Shown piece by piece: positions 19,696 through 31,441 of a DNA stretch of 64,000 bases (position 1 is the first letter of the stretch; the number at the start of each line of letters is the position of its first letter). The stretch is from the NCBI GenBank assembly GCA_964036195.1, contig OZ038458.1:25743832-25807831 (forward strand). Direction: 5' to 3'. The DNA comes from Sphaerolaimus hirsutus (lineage: Eukaryota > Nematoda > Chromadorea > Monhysterida > Sphaerolaimidae). Made by a program: the position numbers and the translations under genes. The notes beneath the pieces were generated by a model that did not search any database, had not been told where the DNA came from, and saw only the letters and a list, made by a program, of their open reading frames with translations.

Positions 19696-20397
19696 CAGAG
19701 TTGTTCAAATACTGGTATTTTTGGAAAACGTAAACGTAAACGTAAATACCTTTTCCAAATCTAAAGTATAAATACTAAAACGTAAGGTATTTTTAAAATA
19801 CCAAGGAATACGTAAAAAAAACGTAAACGTAAAAATTTCAAGAAGTGCCCCATATGAGCAGAGCTTCTGAAAAAACCATTGTTGTGACATTTTCAACAAT
19901 GTATACATAATTTCCATCCATATTTTTCACTTACATTCATATCAAACAAAAAAATCTTATTTAAATATTTGTCTATTTGTTTACAAATGTTGGTGCCGAT
20001 GGTCTCGCAGTTTAGCACATGGATTAGCACACTTCTTCATCAAAAATTCCATTACTGCAAAACTTCAGCAGGATATGAATAAAACAAAACAGTGACACAT
20101 TCCACTTTTCTGCTTGTATTTATAGGTAACACATTCCTAGACACTGTTCATATTCCAAAATTGACACATTGAATACATTTACAATTGATTGATTGCACGT
20201 ATTTACAATATTTTCACTGTCAAAAAGACAATTACACAACATAATTGGCATTATTTAGGTCCAGTGTATTTACACAAAATCAATGTGACTGCGGTAATAG
20301 AGCACATTTCACAGACGCGTGGTTTCGTGTAGCTGGATTTTTACGTTTTCTCTGGTACCTGGGTAATTGTGCCAGGAAAACGTAACAAAACGTAAGG
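19696..20397. mobile_element. CGTAAA-word hAT-like element, right end lost
   Basis: Starts CAGAGTTGTTCAAATACTGG and follows the complete copy at 61718-62551 through its core to GGAAAACGTAACAAAACGTAA. The next sequence is the CCCCGTTTACACGG element, and the CAACTCTG terminus is not found after it. Confidence 0.8.
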
Positions 20398-21008
20398 CCC
20401 CGTTTACACGGATTTTTGGTGACGACAGAAAATTTGTGTCGTCACAGACGTTTTTGCGATGAAAATGAAAAATTTTATGTGTGTGACGACCAATCAGCCT
20501 CGTTAAAAACCTCGACAAATCAGCCTCGATGCTGCCGACAAACATTTTTTTCGACAGATGACCTCGTTGTGCACCTAATATTACATTTTATAAGGCCCCG
20601 TTTACACGGATTTTTTGTGACGACTCGACAACAATAAAACGTTCAATAAGTTGAGTAAAAAAGTTCCATATTCATTAGAAAAAGTTGTCAAGTATACCTT
20701 CTACCTAAGTGAATATGCAGGCCAAATTGCAGACTCGTGCTTGTAGCTCAATATTTATAACGTTTGAAAAAAGTTTGCTATTGTCGCTGGCTGTCGGAGA
20801 CAGTCCGACAACTGTCCGACAACTGCAAAAGTTTTCAAACGCCTTTAACTCATGAGCTACAAGCACGATAGTGCAATTTGACATGCATATTCGCCTAGGT
20901 AAGATGTATAATTGACCACGTTTTCTCATAAATATGGAACATTTTTACTCAACTTATTGAACGTTTTATTTTTGTCGAGTCGTCACAAAAAATCCGTGTA
21001 AACGGGGT
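20398..21008. mobile_element. CCCCGTTTACACGGATTTTT inverted-repeat elements
   Basis: 20596-21008 is a complete inverted-repeat element (CCCCGTTTACACGGATTTTT ... AAAAATCCGTGTAAACGGGG) with matching arms (CGTTCAATAAGTTGAGTAAA and reverse). 20398-20595 is a second, partial copy that begins with the same terminus and has GACGACAGAAAATTTGTGTC words. Confidence 0.8.
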
Positions 21009-21639
21009 CTAATAAAATAATGCCATAGTATTGTTGGCACCACTTGTTTGCATATTGTGCCCCACACTGTTGGCTTTTTAAAATGTTTTTCGAAATAAAT
21101 ATGGTGTTTTTGTCATCACAAATAAAACGCGTTCACAGCTTGTGATGACAAATTTGAGTCGCATCTGTAAGTGAATTTCAAGTTTGTCGGAGTTTTGCAG
21201 ATCAGCCCTGGTAGCGAGGCTGATTTCCATGACTCCGACAATTTTTTTCACGCTCTTTATCTCGCTCATTTCTCAACCGATTCGAGCCATTCAAAACATG
21301 TAATAATCAGGAAAACCTGTAGATTCCATTTTTGCTGTCAGATTAATGATATCTGAACTCGTTAAAGCTGGTGTAAGCGAGACTTCGACACACGTTTTTG
21401 ACCATGCTCAACAATGGCAAAAACACACATATTAATTTGTTTTACACAAAAACACAGAAACTAAAAAACTAAAAACTCAAATGAGTTTTTTATAGGAGAA
21501 CACAGAAACGCATAAGACATAGTAAAGTTTTTTTGGGGGATTTTTATTCAAATAAGAGATAACTATGCTGTGTTTAACTAAACAAAGTAAGGTATGTGCG
21601 TGTGTACAACAGAGTGATGCACACATAATGTCATATAGG
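21009..21639. repeat. Repeat relics including a shared core module
   Basis: 21245-21356 (CATTTCTCAACCGATTCGAG ... GATTCCATTTTTGCTGTCAG) resembles cores in other families (see findings). 21405-21520 (CAATGGCAAAAACACACAT, ACACAGAAAC words) resembles the right arm of the element at 47745-50527. No gene. Confidence 0.5.
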
Positions 21640-21958
21640 TACAATGTTTCCTCAAAATACCCCCAGGGGGTTTATTGTTTCAGAGTCAGAATTTTGAGGG
21701 GGGATATTTCGAGGGGGGTTTATTATTTCGCCAGAAATTTTTTGAAAACCCAGTACTAAATAGTTGTTTGTGACGTACTCAGACATCTTAACATGCAACA
21801 AAAAACCACCATGTACAAGACTCTATATACTTATTAAGTATGTAGATGGTATAAACCATGTTATAACATAACGCAGTCATGGTTTTTAATGTGCATTATG
21901 AATTGCTCGGATCACAAACCGTACCTTTTGTCATTTACGTCCTCTTTACACTCAATCA
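21640..21958. repeat. Mariner-like miniature element fragment
   Basis: TTTCCTCAAAATACCCCCAG, GGGGGGATATTTCGAGGGG and the inner CGTCCTCTTTACACTCAATC. Confidence 0.6.
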
Positions 21959-22480
21959 TAGTTGTTAAAACGTAAATACGTTAACTCAAAAAGTACGTAT
22001 ATTCGAGTACTGAGTAAATATGTTCACAAATACTTTGAAAAAAGTACCTGTACTCGCCTTTACGTATACTTTTTGAAAGTACTCGAGTACAGAAAACATA
22101 TTTCAGATAGGCTTTGTTATAGGTTTTTTCGAGGCACAGATGAAAAAAAAATGGAGAAAAAAGCGAAAAATAGTAAAAAGTGCAAAAAATAGCTGAAAAT
22201 ATACAAATAACACATGAACTAGTGAATTTAAATGTTAAAATCATCAAAAAGGTATGAATATAAGTGGTTTTTAGTGAAACTTTGGGCAAAATTCATAAAA
22301 AATACTCACTTTTAAGTTTTCTGGGAGAGAAAGTATTTTACGTTTGTTTACTCATAAATACAAGTAAAAAATTTGTAGGTAATTTACGTATTCTGTACTC
22401 AGGGGGTGAGTAAAAAATAAATACTTTACATTTACATATTTTTTGAAGAAAGTTCGGTACTTTTAACAAACTTTGCACTC
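21959..22480. repeat. ACGTACTCGAGTA-word element
   Basis: Word zones (AAAGTACGTATATTCGAGTA, CTTTACGTATACTTTTTGAA) flank a core (GGCACAGATGAAAAAAAAAT to TTTTTAGTGAAACTTTGGGC) and a second word zone ending GTTCGGTACTTTTAACAAAC. Its relatives are at 7083, 11282, 27446 and 63055. Confidence 0.65.
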
Positions 22481-22560
22481 ACTTTGGGGGGGTATTTTGA
22501 GGGGGGTTTATTAATTCAAGGTGCCCATTTTGAAGGGGGGTATTTTGAGGAAATACGGTA
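22481..22560. repeat. Mariner-like terminus
   Basis: GGGGGGTATTTTGAGG segments ending GAGGAAATACGG next to TA. Confidence 0.6.
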
Positions 22561-22920
22561 CAGGCTTTTCACGGTGTAGAAGGCAAGATGTGTAAAATGA
22601 TAAAAAAAACAGGTCACAAATCACTAAAGATAGGTGAAAAATCTATAAATAAAAGTGAAAAATGATTCAAAATGGGTAAATAGGCACATGTAGTTCAGGA
22701 TTAGTGTAGAGAGGAGTCATAAAATATAGCGATTTTGAGTGAAAATTGGGACAAAATACCTCAATAATCGATAGATAGGTAGCTGTCGATTTTTTTTTTG
22801 GGGGGGTCGAGGGATAGTAGCCAAAACAAGTTGCCTCGGGATAGATAGATAGCTGAGCAGCCCCGTGGATAGATACCTAGATAGCTGGACTGTTTGGGGA
22901 GGAACCCTCCCCCCCCCCAA
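22561..22920. repeat. GATAGATAG-word element sharing the ACGTA-family core
   Basis: The core GATTTTGAGTGAAAATTGGG and AAGGCAAGATG... parallels 11660-11760 and 22130-22290, but the words are GATAGATAGGTAGCTG and CCTAGATAGCTGG instead of ACGTA. It ends in a C-rich tract. Confidence 0.55.
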
Positions 22921-23527
22921 CCCCCATACTGAACCCCTGGTTCTACTTAAAGTTATAGTAATGTTGTGTCAAAATGGAATGCATATTTGGAATGACTGCA
23001 ATCAGAAACCCTAAAAATGCTAAAAAAAAGAACTTGCTTATGCTTATCAGAATAATTCCAGCACGCTGCTTTAGTGCACACAATTTTACATTCATTGGTG
23101 CAAATGTTTCCCCTTTGTGTAGCATATAATTTATAGGATATCTTATGTAATAGTATTTACAATATCATGCTTGAATTGAGTATCATGTTCAAATTGAGTC
23201 CCACTGTAAGAGCATTGTAAACAAGATACAGCCCCTGGGTTCAAAACAAGCCAATACAGTACCCATTGACTATTGTATTGTATGGCACCATTCTATTTTT
23301 GTCAACATTTTACCTGCACCCCATTTGGTATTTCATCAAACTTTTTTACACAATTTTCATTTAAACATAGTATTTTTAGTGACACATGAGTGACATTTTA
23401 ATATCAGATCGTCAATTCAAACAAAACAAATGTTAGAATGACCACTGAATCATAGTTCTGAATTTCCTGGATGTTCTAACCACTAATTTCTCATATATTT
23501 TTGTTTTTTTTGTACTCTTATAACATA
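22921..23527. other. Unassigned stretch with one 117-bp array unit
   Basis: 22935-23000 (reverse) matches the GGGTTTCTGATTGCA...CATTCCATTTTGACAC unit of the 117-bp arrays at 33180 and 54350. The rest shows nothing. Confidence 0.45.
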
Positions 23528-23885
23528 CCATATATCCTCGAATAAGACCCCAGGGGAGTTATTATTTCATCAGAAGTTTTAGAGGGGGGATATATTCAAG
23601 GGGGAATTTGTTTTTTCCTCAGAACTTGCACTTTATTCCTTGCGTGAATTCATTCCATTAACTCGTGTAACCCAGGTATTAAACAGTTCACAAATAACAA
23701 AAACAAGGTTTTCATGCTAAAATTGGTCTTCATCAACATCTGAATTATTCAAATACATGTTGTGGATACACATATCAAATATCCAGAGGGGGGAGTTATC
23801 CAAGGGGAGGAGTTATTTTTTTCTCACCTGACGAACAGGGGGGGGGGGGTTATTCGAGGGAGATGATTTGTTCAAGGATATATGG
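23528..23885. mobile_element. Mariner-like miniature element
   Basis: Termini CCATATATCCTCGAATAAG and TTCAAGGATATATGG next to TA. G-rich inner segments at both ends. Confidence 0.7.
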
Positions 23886-24052
23886 TAATTTCTAACTGCC
23901 ATTCTATTGGAGGCTGCCATTCTTTTCTTTTCATGGGTGTAAAGAAGTGCCAAAATTTACCATTCTATTGGAGATGCTGTTCTACTGGAGATGCCGTTCT
24001 ATTGGAGATATGCCATTCTATTAGAAGAAATATGGTAGTTTCCCATTTTTAG
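23886..24052. repeat. CCATTCTATTGGAGATGC tandem words
   Basis: At least five reiterations of CATTCTATTGGAG. The inverse word CTCCAATAGAA recurs at 62770-62885 next to the same kind of mariner-like terminus. Confidence 0.65.
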
Positions 24053-24056
24053 CATA

Positions 24057-24452
24057 CCGTATTTCCTTGAATAATCCCCCTGGGGGAGTATTATTTCGTC
24101 AGACTTGTTTTGAGGGGGGATTATTTGAGGGGGAATTATTATTTTGTCAAAGTTTTCAAGCATGTTTCTATCAATTCATTTTGCAAAATATACTTTATTA
24201 CCAAGATAATTTTTTTGATAAGATAATGACATTTTTGTTCAAATTGCACACTGATTTATCAAATGCCTAAATTACATATTCCAGGGCATCAGCGTCAGCG
24301 CAAGGACGTATCCAGGGGGGGCGGGGGGGGGGGGCTGCAGTCCCCCCCCTGTTCCCAGGGTGAGACCTGAAAATCATGGTAAAATGTGACTTTTCGTACC
24401 ATTTAGCAAGGTGCAATGCAAAAATTTTTGCGGTCAAGCGCGCATTGTTCTA
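24057..24452. repeat. Left half of a mariner-like element, running to the gap
   Basis: Starts CCGTATTTCCTTGAATAATC after TA. The opposite terminus is not visible before the gap. G-rich tract at 24316-24335. Confidence 0.55.
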
Positions 24453-24652
24453 NNNNNNNNNNNNNNNNNNNNNNNNNNNNNNNNNNNNNNNNNNNNNNNN
24501 NNNNNNNNNNNNNNNNNNNNNNNNNNNNNNNNNNNNNNNNNNNNNNNNNNNNNNNNNNNNNNNNNNNNNNNNNNNNNNNNNNNNNNNNNNNNNNNNNNNN
24601 NNNNNNNNNNNNNNNNNNNNNNNNNNNNNNNNNNNNNNNNNNNNNNNNNNNN
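24453..24652. other. Assembly gap, 200 N
   Basis: Exactly 200 unknown bases, the same size as the second gap, so probably an arbitrary scaffolding gap. The orientation of the contig that follows is not assured. Confidence 0.98.
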
Positions 24653-24936
24653 TTCCTGAAATGACATCATTTTGAAATCATAGAATTCACCCCAAGTAAA
24701 TTTCCTTATGGAGGCATTTTAGAGGTTATGTTGTTTACATAACTTTGAACCTTAGACAATTCTCTAGTGAACTTTGTAAACCAACTTTGTAAGTGTGAAA
24801 CAAAAAAAATGATTTATAGTGAAATTTTCATTCTACAGTTTATGGGACAGGGTGGGTGCCCTACTGAAAAGTTTTTTTTTGGCTGAAATAGTGTTCCAAC
24901 CCGATTCAGTTTTATATTAGGTATGTTGTTGCAACA
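24653..24936. other. Nothing recognised
   Basis: AT-rich sequence with no bounded repeat or frame. Confidence 0.4.
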
Positions 24937-26115
24937 TTGTTTCAATGCAGTTGGGTGATGAACTTGTTTTGGGACACTTGGGCTGTTTTTAGAAAATGGT
25001 CAATTTTATATGCAGTGACCCATGCTTTAGTGGGTCGTCGGCAGCCGCCCCACTGGTGTATTGTGAGGGGGGTTGTTGGCAAGACATCCCCCAAATTTCA
25101 GCTTTATACCGCCATCACAGCTGGAGATATGGCTCTCGTAGTGTAGCCAATCAAGTGGGTGGTGAACTTGTTTGGGACACCAGAAACGCCATAAAAATTG
25201 TTGCATATAGGATGACTCACCCTGTAGTGAGTCGCCGCACCTCCCCCATTGTTGGGGAGTAGAGGGGTCTTACAACTTTATATATACAAAGTTTCGGCTT
25301 TATAACACCCCCATGGGCGGATATATTGCATTCGACGTGAAATAAAAAAATGGGTGGTGAACTTGTCCGGGAAGGTGTTTACAAATGGTGCTCTAGCTCA
25401 ACGCTGCTTTAAGTTGTGATCATGAAACTTTTGCTAGTGTAAGCTACCAGTGTTGGCAATGTGCCAGCACTAACCAACATTAGCTATGATATCATGAGCC
25501 TAGTCCATATTGCCATTACTGTCACTACTCTCACTACCAAATTCATCATTCTGCCTCTACGGTTGGTCAATACAGGTTAATACAGGAAGCGTTTTTCATG
25601 CACACTGCTGTTGAACACAGGTAATGTGTCCACTACAGATTAGTAATGAAACACAAATGAAATTTAATTGACATAATAATTTACTGCACATTTCAAAACA
25701 ACATTAAAATCACTGCAATACAACACGATCTCAGATGATCACCAAAAACATCCATCACAGTTCCCACGTTTTTTTGCACATCACCCTGATTTGCATATTA
25801 ATTTTACCTTAATAGCAATGATGTTGATGAAAGTGTTGAATACTATCAGCTCATTGCCAACACTGGTGGCTTACACTAGCAAAAGTTTCATGATCACAAC
25901 TTGAATCAGCGTTGAGCTAGAGCACCATTTGTACATCGGTACAAAATGATCGAAATTCTAACCCCCACAGTTCCGCAGTGGGTGGAGCTAGAGGGGTGAA
26001 ATTTTGGGTGAAAACTCAAAACACCTGATATCTTAACGTGTTAAAATTTTATGACCGTAGCTTACCCCCAGCGCAAATGGCGAGCACTGCCCGGGGACTT
26101 TTCAGCCCGACCATG
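24937..26115. repeat. Composite repeat with a palindrome
   Basis: 24990-25340 has two diverged units with CTTTAGTGGGTCGTCGGCAG / TGTAGTGAGTCGCCGCAC, related to 8150-8740. 25383-25935 is a palindrome (GCTCTAGCTCAACGCTG ... CAGCGTTGAGCTAGAGC). 25915-26110 duplicates 6885-7080. Its centre supplies the empty-site relative of the Ty3/gypsy insertion at 3851-6575. Confidence 0.7.
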
Positions 26116-27445
26116 TACAATAATTCGAATTTTTGTACAATTTTAGTAAAATTTTACAAAAACTCGAGTGTCTGTTAAATTGTTTAGAAAGTTTTCTATC
26201 ATGTTGCTTAAGTTCCTAGCTGCCAATTTGCAGAACTAGTGCCTTGTTGTATCTTTCATTGTTGTGATTGAAACATATCATTGCTCAAAATTGCAAATTT
26301 TTACATTTAAAAAAATATTTTCATCTTAAAGATCACTAATTTATGTGATTTGCTTCCCATTTTCTTCATTCCATACCTTGAAAAAGCCTATATATTGAAC
26401 CCCGCAAGCCCTCCCCCACCCAAATAAAACAACCAAATTTTAGGTATCTTCCCTTGGGAGGAGCAATTAGATGCATATGAAGGGTGTGCTTCTAAAAGTA
26501 CCAATCTACAAATTTTTCAAATTTGAGTTAGGACCATTTTTGGGGTTCCCATAAACATGCGCTTCAAAAAAATATATAATATGTGGGGGGTGCGCAATTC
26601 AATTTTGAGATATGGGGGGTCAAAAAAAGCAAAAAAATCGCAAAATACGGTTTTTGAAATTTTAAAAGTACCAATCTAAAGATTTTTCAGCTTTTGTGTC
26701 TTTAAAAGTACCGATCTACACACTTTTTTCAAAATTGTTCTTTTAAATGTACCGATCTGCACATTATTTTTTGTGCTTCTAAAAGTCATGTCAGATCGTT
26801 GTCTGATTCAGCAAACACTTATTTTGGGTCTTTTTTTATTATGGGTAAAAGTACCGATCGACAGCTGTCTGATTTTGTGCTTTAAAAAATACTGATCTAC
26901 CAATTTGTTCCTTTAAAATGTACTGTACTACAAAAATATAATTCACTAAATTTTATATATAGTGTTATGTGTATAATCAATGATTATACCCATGCATGTG
27001 GATACCCAACAATATGGCCGAAATACCCATACCCAAAATTCCCATACCCAATACCCATGTATGGGTATTGCATACTCCAAACTTTCAATTGCGATTATCC
27101 CGAAATCGATTTTTTGTCGATCAGTACTTTTAGAAGCACACCCTTCATATATCCAGGACCTCCTGAGGGTCAAAATACAAAATGCCTACCTCACAACTCT
27201 TAACATAATTTTTTTTGTATTCATCTGCATGCTTCTAGCATGCACATTTTTTTATGTCCTTGCATCCAATATTTCCGATTTTTTGTAAAATTTTTGTAAA
27301 ATGGTTTCATTTTATTTTATTAATGACATTTCAGAATAAAATAAAATAAAATAAACTGAAACATGAATAAAATAAAAATAAAATACAATTTTAATAAAAA
27401 TAAAATACAATTTTAGTAAAAAGAATTTTACTAAAACCAACCATG
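26116..27445. mobile_element. AATAAAAT-word hAT-like element, left end truncated, with nested insertion
   Basis: Matches 56610-57291 in order: TACAATAATTCGAATTTTTG, GTGCCTTGTTGTATC, TCTTCCCTTGGGAGGAGC, then AATAAAATAAAATAAA words and the terminus ACTAAAACCAACCATG. It is interrupted near 26463-27155; the uninterrupted join is seen at about 56955-56975. Confidence 0.75.
26482..27147. mobile_element. Nested element with AAAAGTACCGATCTACA words
   Basis: Inverted ends GAAGGGTGTGCTTCTAAAAG and CTTTTAGAAGCACACCCTTC. The words and first segment match 13430-13700. A tandem run of ATACCCA words is at 26985-27065. Confidence 0.75.
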
Positions 27446-27897
27446 TACTCAGTACAGAGTAAATATGTTTACGTTTCCTCCAAAAAAAGTTCTGGTACTC
27501 GCTTTTACGTATACTTTTTGAATGTACTTGAGTACTGAAAACGTATTTTAGATCGTCTTTTATATAGGTTTTTAAAGGCATAGAAGGGAAAAACTTCAAG
27601 TTCGAGGGAAAAACTTGAAATATCGAGTTCATACAATTTAATTTTTCAAATGTTTAAGGTTTCCAGTTATATAAAAAACCTTACCTCCAAAATGCCCCTA
27701 TATAATATTACTTGTGTAGTAGTTGAGTGAACTCACTCAACTACTACACTTGGAGTTAATGCCATAATGTTGCCATTGTGAGAACAGAAATAAACAAAAT
27801 TTACACTTTTAAATTCACACAAGTAACTTTCCTTCTGGAGGCATCTTAGAGATAAGTTTTAGAGGTATTTTAACTTGAACACTTTTTAGATAGGTAA
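27446..27897. repeat. ACGTACTCGAGTA-word fragment and unassigned tail
   Basis: 27446-27600 repeats the word zone and core start of 21990-22140. 27725-27752 is a short perfect inverted repeat (GTTGAGTGA / TCACTCAAC). The rest is unassigned. Confidence 0.55.
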
Positions 27898-28107
27898 CCT
27901 GGGGCCAGTTCCGCAAAATGAGAAGTGAGAAGTGAAATGACAAAGGCAAAGTAAAAGCGAATTGAGAAGGAAATTGGCAAAAGTAAAGGAAAATCACTTT
28001 TTATTATTTTTTTTTTTACTTCGCTTCTGCCAATTTACTTGCCATTTCACTTGGCCTTTACACTTTTATTTCGCCTTTGCCATTTCACTTGTCACTTCTC
28101 ATTTTGC
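27898..28107. mobile_element. Palindromic element with GTGAAATGGCAAAGGC words
   Basis: CCAGTTCCGCAAAATGAGAA and TTCTCATTTTGCGGAACTGG are exact inverted repeats around reiterated AAGTGAAATGACAAAGGC words. Confidence 0.75.
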
Positions 28108-28642
28108 GGAACTGGCACCTGAAGCCCCCCCCCCCCCCTATTGTAAACCAGCATTTCAAGTGTCAAATTTTTGGTCTGCCGCTTAGGGGATTTTTAAACT
28201 GCATTTGGATCACTGGATTTGAAACTTTTAAGTTTTAAGGTTAACAAAGTGTAAGTATGGCAGTACTTGACAAGTTTGGCAATGGTAACCAAGTTTGGCT
28301 GTTCTGGCACCCACCTTGCCATTGTATAGTAGGGCAACATTTCCTAAAAATTTCAGCTTTCTAACCAGTCCAGAACTGGACATTAACGATGGCAAAAAAA
28401 GATTCGAAAATTCGAAAACATTTTCGAATTTTTGAATTTTTTCAGAATTTTCGAATTTTTATTTCACCCCTAGAAAAAACACTTATTATTTTTTTTTTTA
28501 GGTGTATGTGAGATACAGGGCCATACCCATTGCTGGGTTACGCCCCTCTCATTTCCTACCAATGCCAGGGTTAGCTGATAGGCTTCAGCCTCACTCTGAC
28601 ACTTCTAGACAATTTTTAAAGATCTGATCTGATCTGTAAAAT
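28088..28642. repeat. Direct repeat, first copy
   Basis: 28088-28478 (CATTTTGCGGAACTGGCACC ... TTCACCCCTAGAAAAAACAC) is nearly identical to 29702-30090. Both copies include the same insertion of a TAACGATGGCAAA element at the same base (28384, 29989), so the block was duplicated after that insertion. 28484-28642 is unassigned. Confidence 0.8.
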
Positions 28643-29692
28643 TCATCGATCTGTTATTTGCACCATACATTTACTTATCATACTATCAACACCCTGCCTA
28701 TGGCCATGACATAATTTGGCCCCTAAGGGATTTATCCTCCAATCCCATGGTATAGTACATTTGATTTTATCCAGTTTTTCACGCTCAGGTACGTTCGCTC
28801 TGCACACATATAAGATGTGGTGCAACTTTGCGACTACTTTGACATTTTTACTGGAGCAGAAATTGCATATTTTTCTCGTAGCCCCTTTCCTCGTTCTAAG
28901 GGCATTATATCTGGCTGCTAGCCAATTTAGCTCATTGTAATAAATGTTTTTAATTTCTACCTGATCCAGCACCCCACCTCTGTTTACCACTGCAGTTTCT
29001 TTCTTGACAATATCGCGGACATTTGTCATCCGTTTTCTTTGGATGTAGTGTTTTATATCTGACACTCTCAGATTTTGAATAACTGTGTTGATTTGTGTTG
29101 AATATATACACTGGGTGACTAATGTCTTGTTGCAATTGTCGATCTTTAATCGAGGATTACCAGCTAGTATCTTGTCTGTTTCATGAGCTCTCACAAGCCA
29201 TCTGGTACTACAAGCCCTTTGCATGTAGTTATCATTTGTCAGTAGTAATTGGTTGTATTTATCTGACGGTAGTATGCCATTTATGTCATATAGCACAGAG
29301 CTGCTGCTACAGCTGATCGGAAGTCTAGCAGCTTTTTTCATTGTCTGAATATATATTTTATCCATTTCTACCAGTTGAATCCTGTTCAACCCTGTGATCT
29401 CTACACCATACATTGACCCAGGTTCAACATAGGCTTTCCAAGTAATATTTGCAGTATGTAGTGGCGTAACCGTACCTTTGGCCGCACTCAGAGGCAATAT
29501 ACTTAGCCTTTTCATTTTTGTGATGACATTCTTCTTGTGTGATGTAAAGGGGTCAGCACCAGTATTAATCAGAACACCAAGATATCTTATCTGATCTGTT
29601 TCTTTGATTAATTCCCTCTTTCTGTTTTTTTCGCCTCCAATGTCAATATACCAATCCCTTTTTGCAATTTTGCTGTTCCCCCAGCGCAACAC
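28643..29692 (-). pseudogene. Non-LTR retrotransposon ORF2, C-terminal part
   Basis: An uninterrupted frame of about 350 codons without an N-terminal methionine context. It begins at the end of reverse transcriptase (QIRYLGVLINTG, preceded by an EVLRWGNSKIAK segment like the K[ST]EV motif of LINEs). It continues through a basic, alpha-helical tail and ends with a Cys/His cluster, CNFCSSKNVKVVAKLHHILY followed by VC (C-x2-C ... H-x4-C). That cluster is typical of the C-terminal zinc knuckle of non-LTR elements. The RT palm and the endonuclease are absent, so it is 5'-truncated, as usual for LINE insertions. The clade cannot be assigned. No poly(A) tail is apparent; a (GATCT)n-like run (TCTGATCTGATCTG) lies just 3' at 28620-28636. 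Confidence 0.8.
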
Positions 29693-29701
29693 CTCAATTC
29701 C

Positions 29702-30095
29702 CTCACCTCATTTTGCAGAACTGGCACCTGAAGCCCCCCCCCCTATTGTAAACCAGCATTTCAAGTGTCAAATTTTTGGTCTGCCGCTTAGGGGATTTTT
29801 AAACTGCATTTGGATCACTGGATTTGAAACTTTTAAGTTTTAAGGTTAACAAAGTTTAAGTATGGCAGTACTTGACAAGTTTGGCAATGGTAACCAAGTT
29901 TGGCTGTTCTGGCACCCACCTTGCCATTGTATAGTAGGGCAACATTTCCTAAAAATTTCAGCTTTCTAACCAGTCCAGAACTGGACATTAACGATGGCAA
30001 AAAAAGATTTGAAAATTTGAAAACATTTTCGAATTTTTGAATTTTTTTCGAATTTTCGAATTTTTATTTCACCCCTAGAAAAAACACTTAAAAAT
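29702..30095. repeat. Direct repeat, second copy
   Basis: Near-identical to 28088-28478. The pair brackets the non-LTR fragment. Confidence 0.8.
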
Positions 30096-30840
30096 CGATT
30101 TATTTTTCAAAAAATTCAAAAATTCAAAAATTCAAATATACTTTTCGAATTTTTCAGGGAATTCAAGGCAACAGTACGTACTCTTAAGTTCGACGTGCTA
30201 CAAAAATTGGCAATTGATACGCGGCGCGTATGAAAAAGCGAAATTTAACATAAAAAAACATCAAAAAATGTAGAAATGTCGAAGAGGCGGACAACGACTA
30301 GTGCCATGTGACTAGTGATGGAAAAAGTGCCATGGCGCCAAACACCAAAAGCGCCACTATCCAAACTATCCCAACCGCTGCGCTCTACTTCCACAGAGAC
30401 AGACGCTACATCAAAAAAAATCATTCAAGGGTCGTCCAAAAGTGCATTTTTTGGAAGGCATTCAGCCCCAGGCCCAGGGAAAATAGCGTCGCAATGTGCA
30501 AACACGCAATGCAACACACGACTCATTCCATTATTTTTTAGGCTAAATTATGGTGAAAATAACATTGAAAAGTGATCACAACATGAAAACAGTCCAAATT
30601 CTGTGTTTAAAGCTTCAGAGTCAACATTTTTCTTTAAAAAATTCGAAATTTATCTGAAAAAATTCGAAAAATAGCCAAAAAAATTTGAAAATTGCCAAAA
30701 AAGATTCGAAAATTCAAAATTCGAAAATTAAATTCGAAATTCGAAAATTATTTTGGAGAAAAATTCGAAAATTCGAAAATTCACTTCAGAAAAAACACTT
30801 AAAAATTTAAATACTTTTTTTCCACTGTTTGCCATCGTTA
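29989..30840. mobile_element. TTCGAAAA-word hAT-like element
   Basis: Termini TAACGATGGCAAAAAAAG and GTTTGCCATCGTTA. The flanks are CTGGACAT (29981-29988) and GTGGACAT (30841-30848), 7 of 8 identical. Both ends are TTCGAAAATTCGAAAA arrays. The core at about 30315-30500 encodes RSTSTETD ... FFGRHSAPG, shared with 31226-31441. A TAGTGATGG terminus starts at 30313 without a visible partner. Confidence 0.8.
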
Positions 30841-31225
30841 GTGGACATACAATGCCCATAGTGTAGAAAAAAGTGGGTGCTGGTTTGAACTCGTTTGAGA
30901 CACACAAACATCAAAAAAGTCAGCAGTTTAGTACCGTACGCAAACCTTGTAGTGAGTAACGATGGCAAACCTCCCAGAAAAAAGTATTTAAATTTTAAAG
31001 TGTTTTTTCTAAAATGAATTTTTGAATTTTTGAATTTTTTCCCAAATTAATTTCAGAATTTGAATTTAATTTTCAAATTTTCGAATCTTTTTTGGCAATT
31101 TTCAAATTTTTTTAGAAAAATATTGAATTTGAAGCTTAAAACACAGTATTTGGACCGTTTTCATGTTTGGAGCCCCTCGTAACCTTAATTTCACTGTAAG
31201 TGAAGCATGACATGACAATTTCACT

Positions 31226-31441
31226 TCACTTTAACATGACAAATGGTAGGAACATTTTCGCTGGGGCTGAATGCCTACCAAAAAACGTTTGTGTGACTGC
31301 CCCTCGGAAGATACGCGAGCGATTTTTTGATAAACCGGTGTCTGTATCCGCGGAAGTAGAGCGCCGCGGTTCTAATTGTTCGGGCGGCGCGGTGCATTCC
31401 TCAACGGATTTGATGGGGTCTACCCATAGGGGATTTTGGGG
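31226..31441 (-). CDS. Conserved open segment in the TTCGAAAA family
   Basis: A 71-codon minus-strand frame, GC-rich, including NPLWVDPIKSVEEC, RRSTSADTDTGLSKNRSR and FFGRHSAPAKMF, ending in TGA. The element at 29989-30840 carries the related RSTSTETD, a spacer and FFGRHSAPG on its plus strand. Identity is better at the protein than at the DNA level between them, which suggests that it once coded. It has no known domain that I recognise. It could be a transposase exon or a captured gene piece. Confidence 0.35.
   Translation of the reverse strand, partial: PQNPLWVDPIKSVEECTAPPEQLEPRRSTSADTDTGLSKNRSRIFRGAVTQTFFGRHSAPAKMFLPFVMLK

Noticed and set aside
22943-23125. Hydrophobic minus-strand frame considered as a missing ABCB6 membrane exon
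   Set aside because: Part of it is the reverse of the 117-bp array unit, and the sequence does not match the expected region after the first helix.
24937-25262. Open frames of 69-88 codons
   Set aside because: They lie in a repeat with diverged copies at 8150-8740 in which the frames are not kept.
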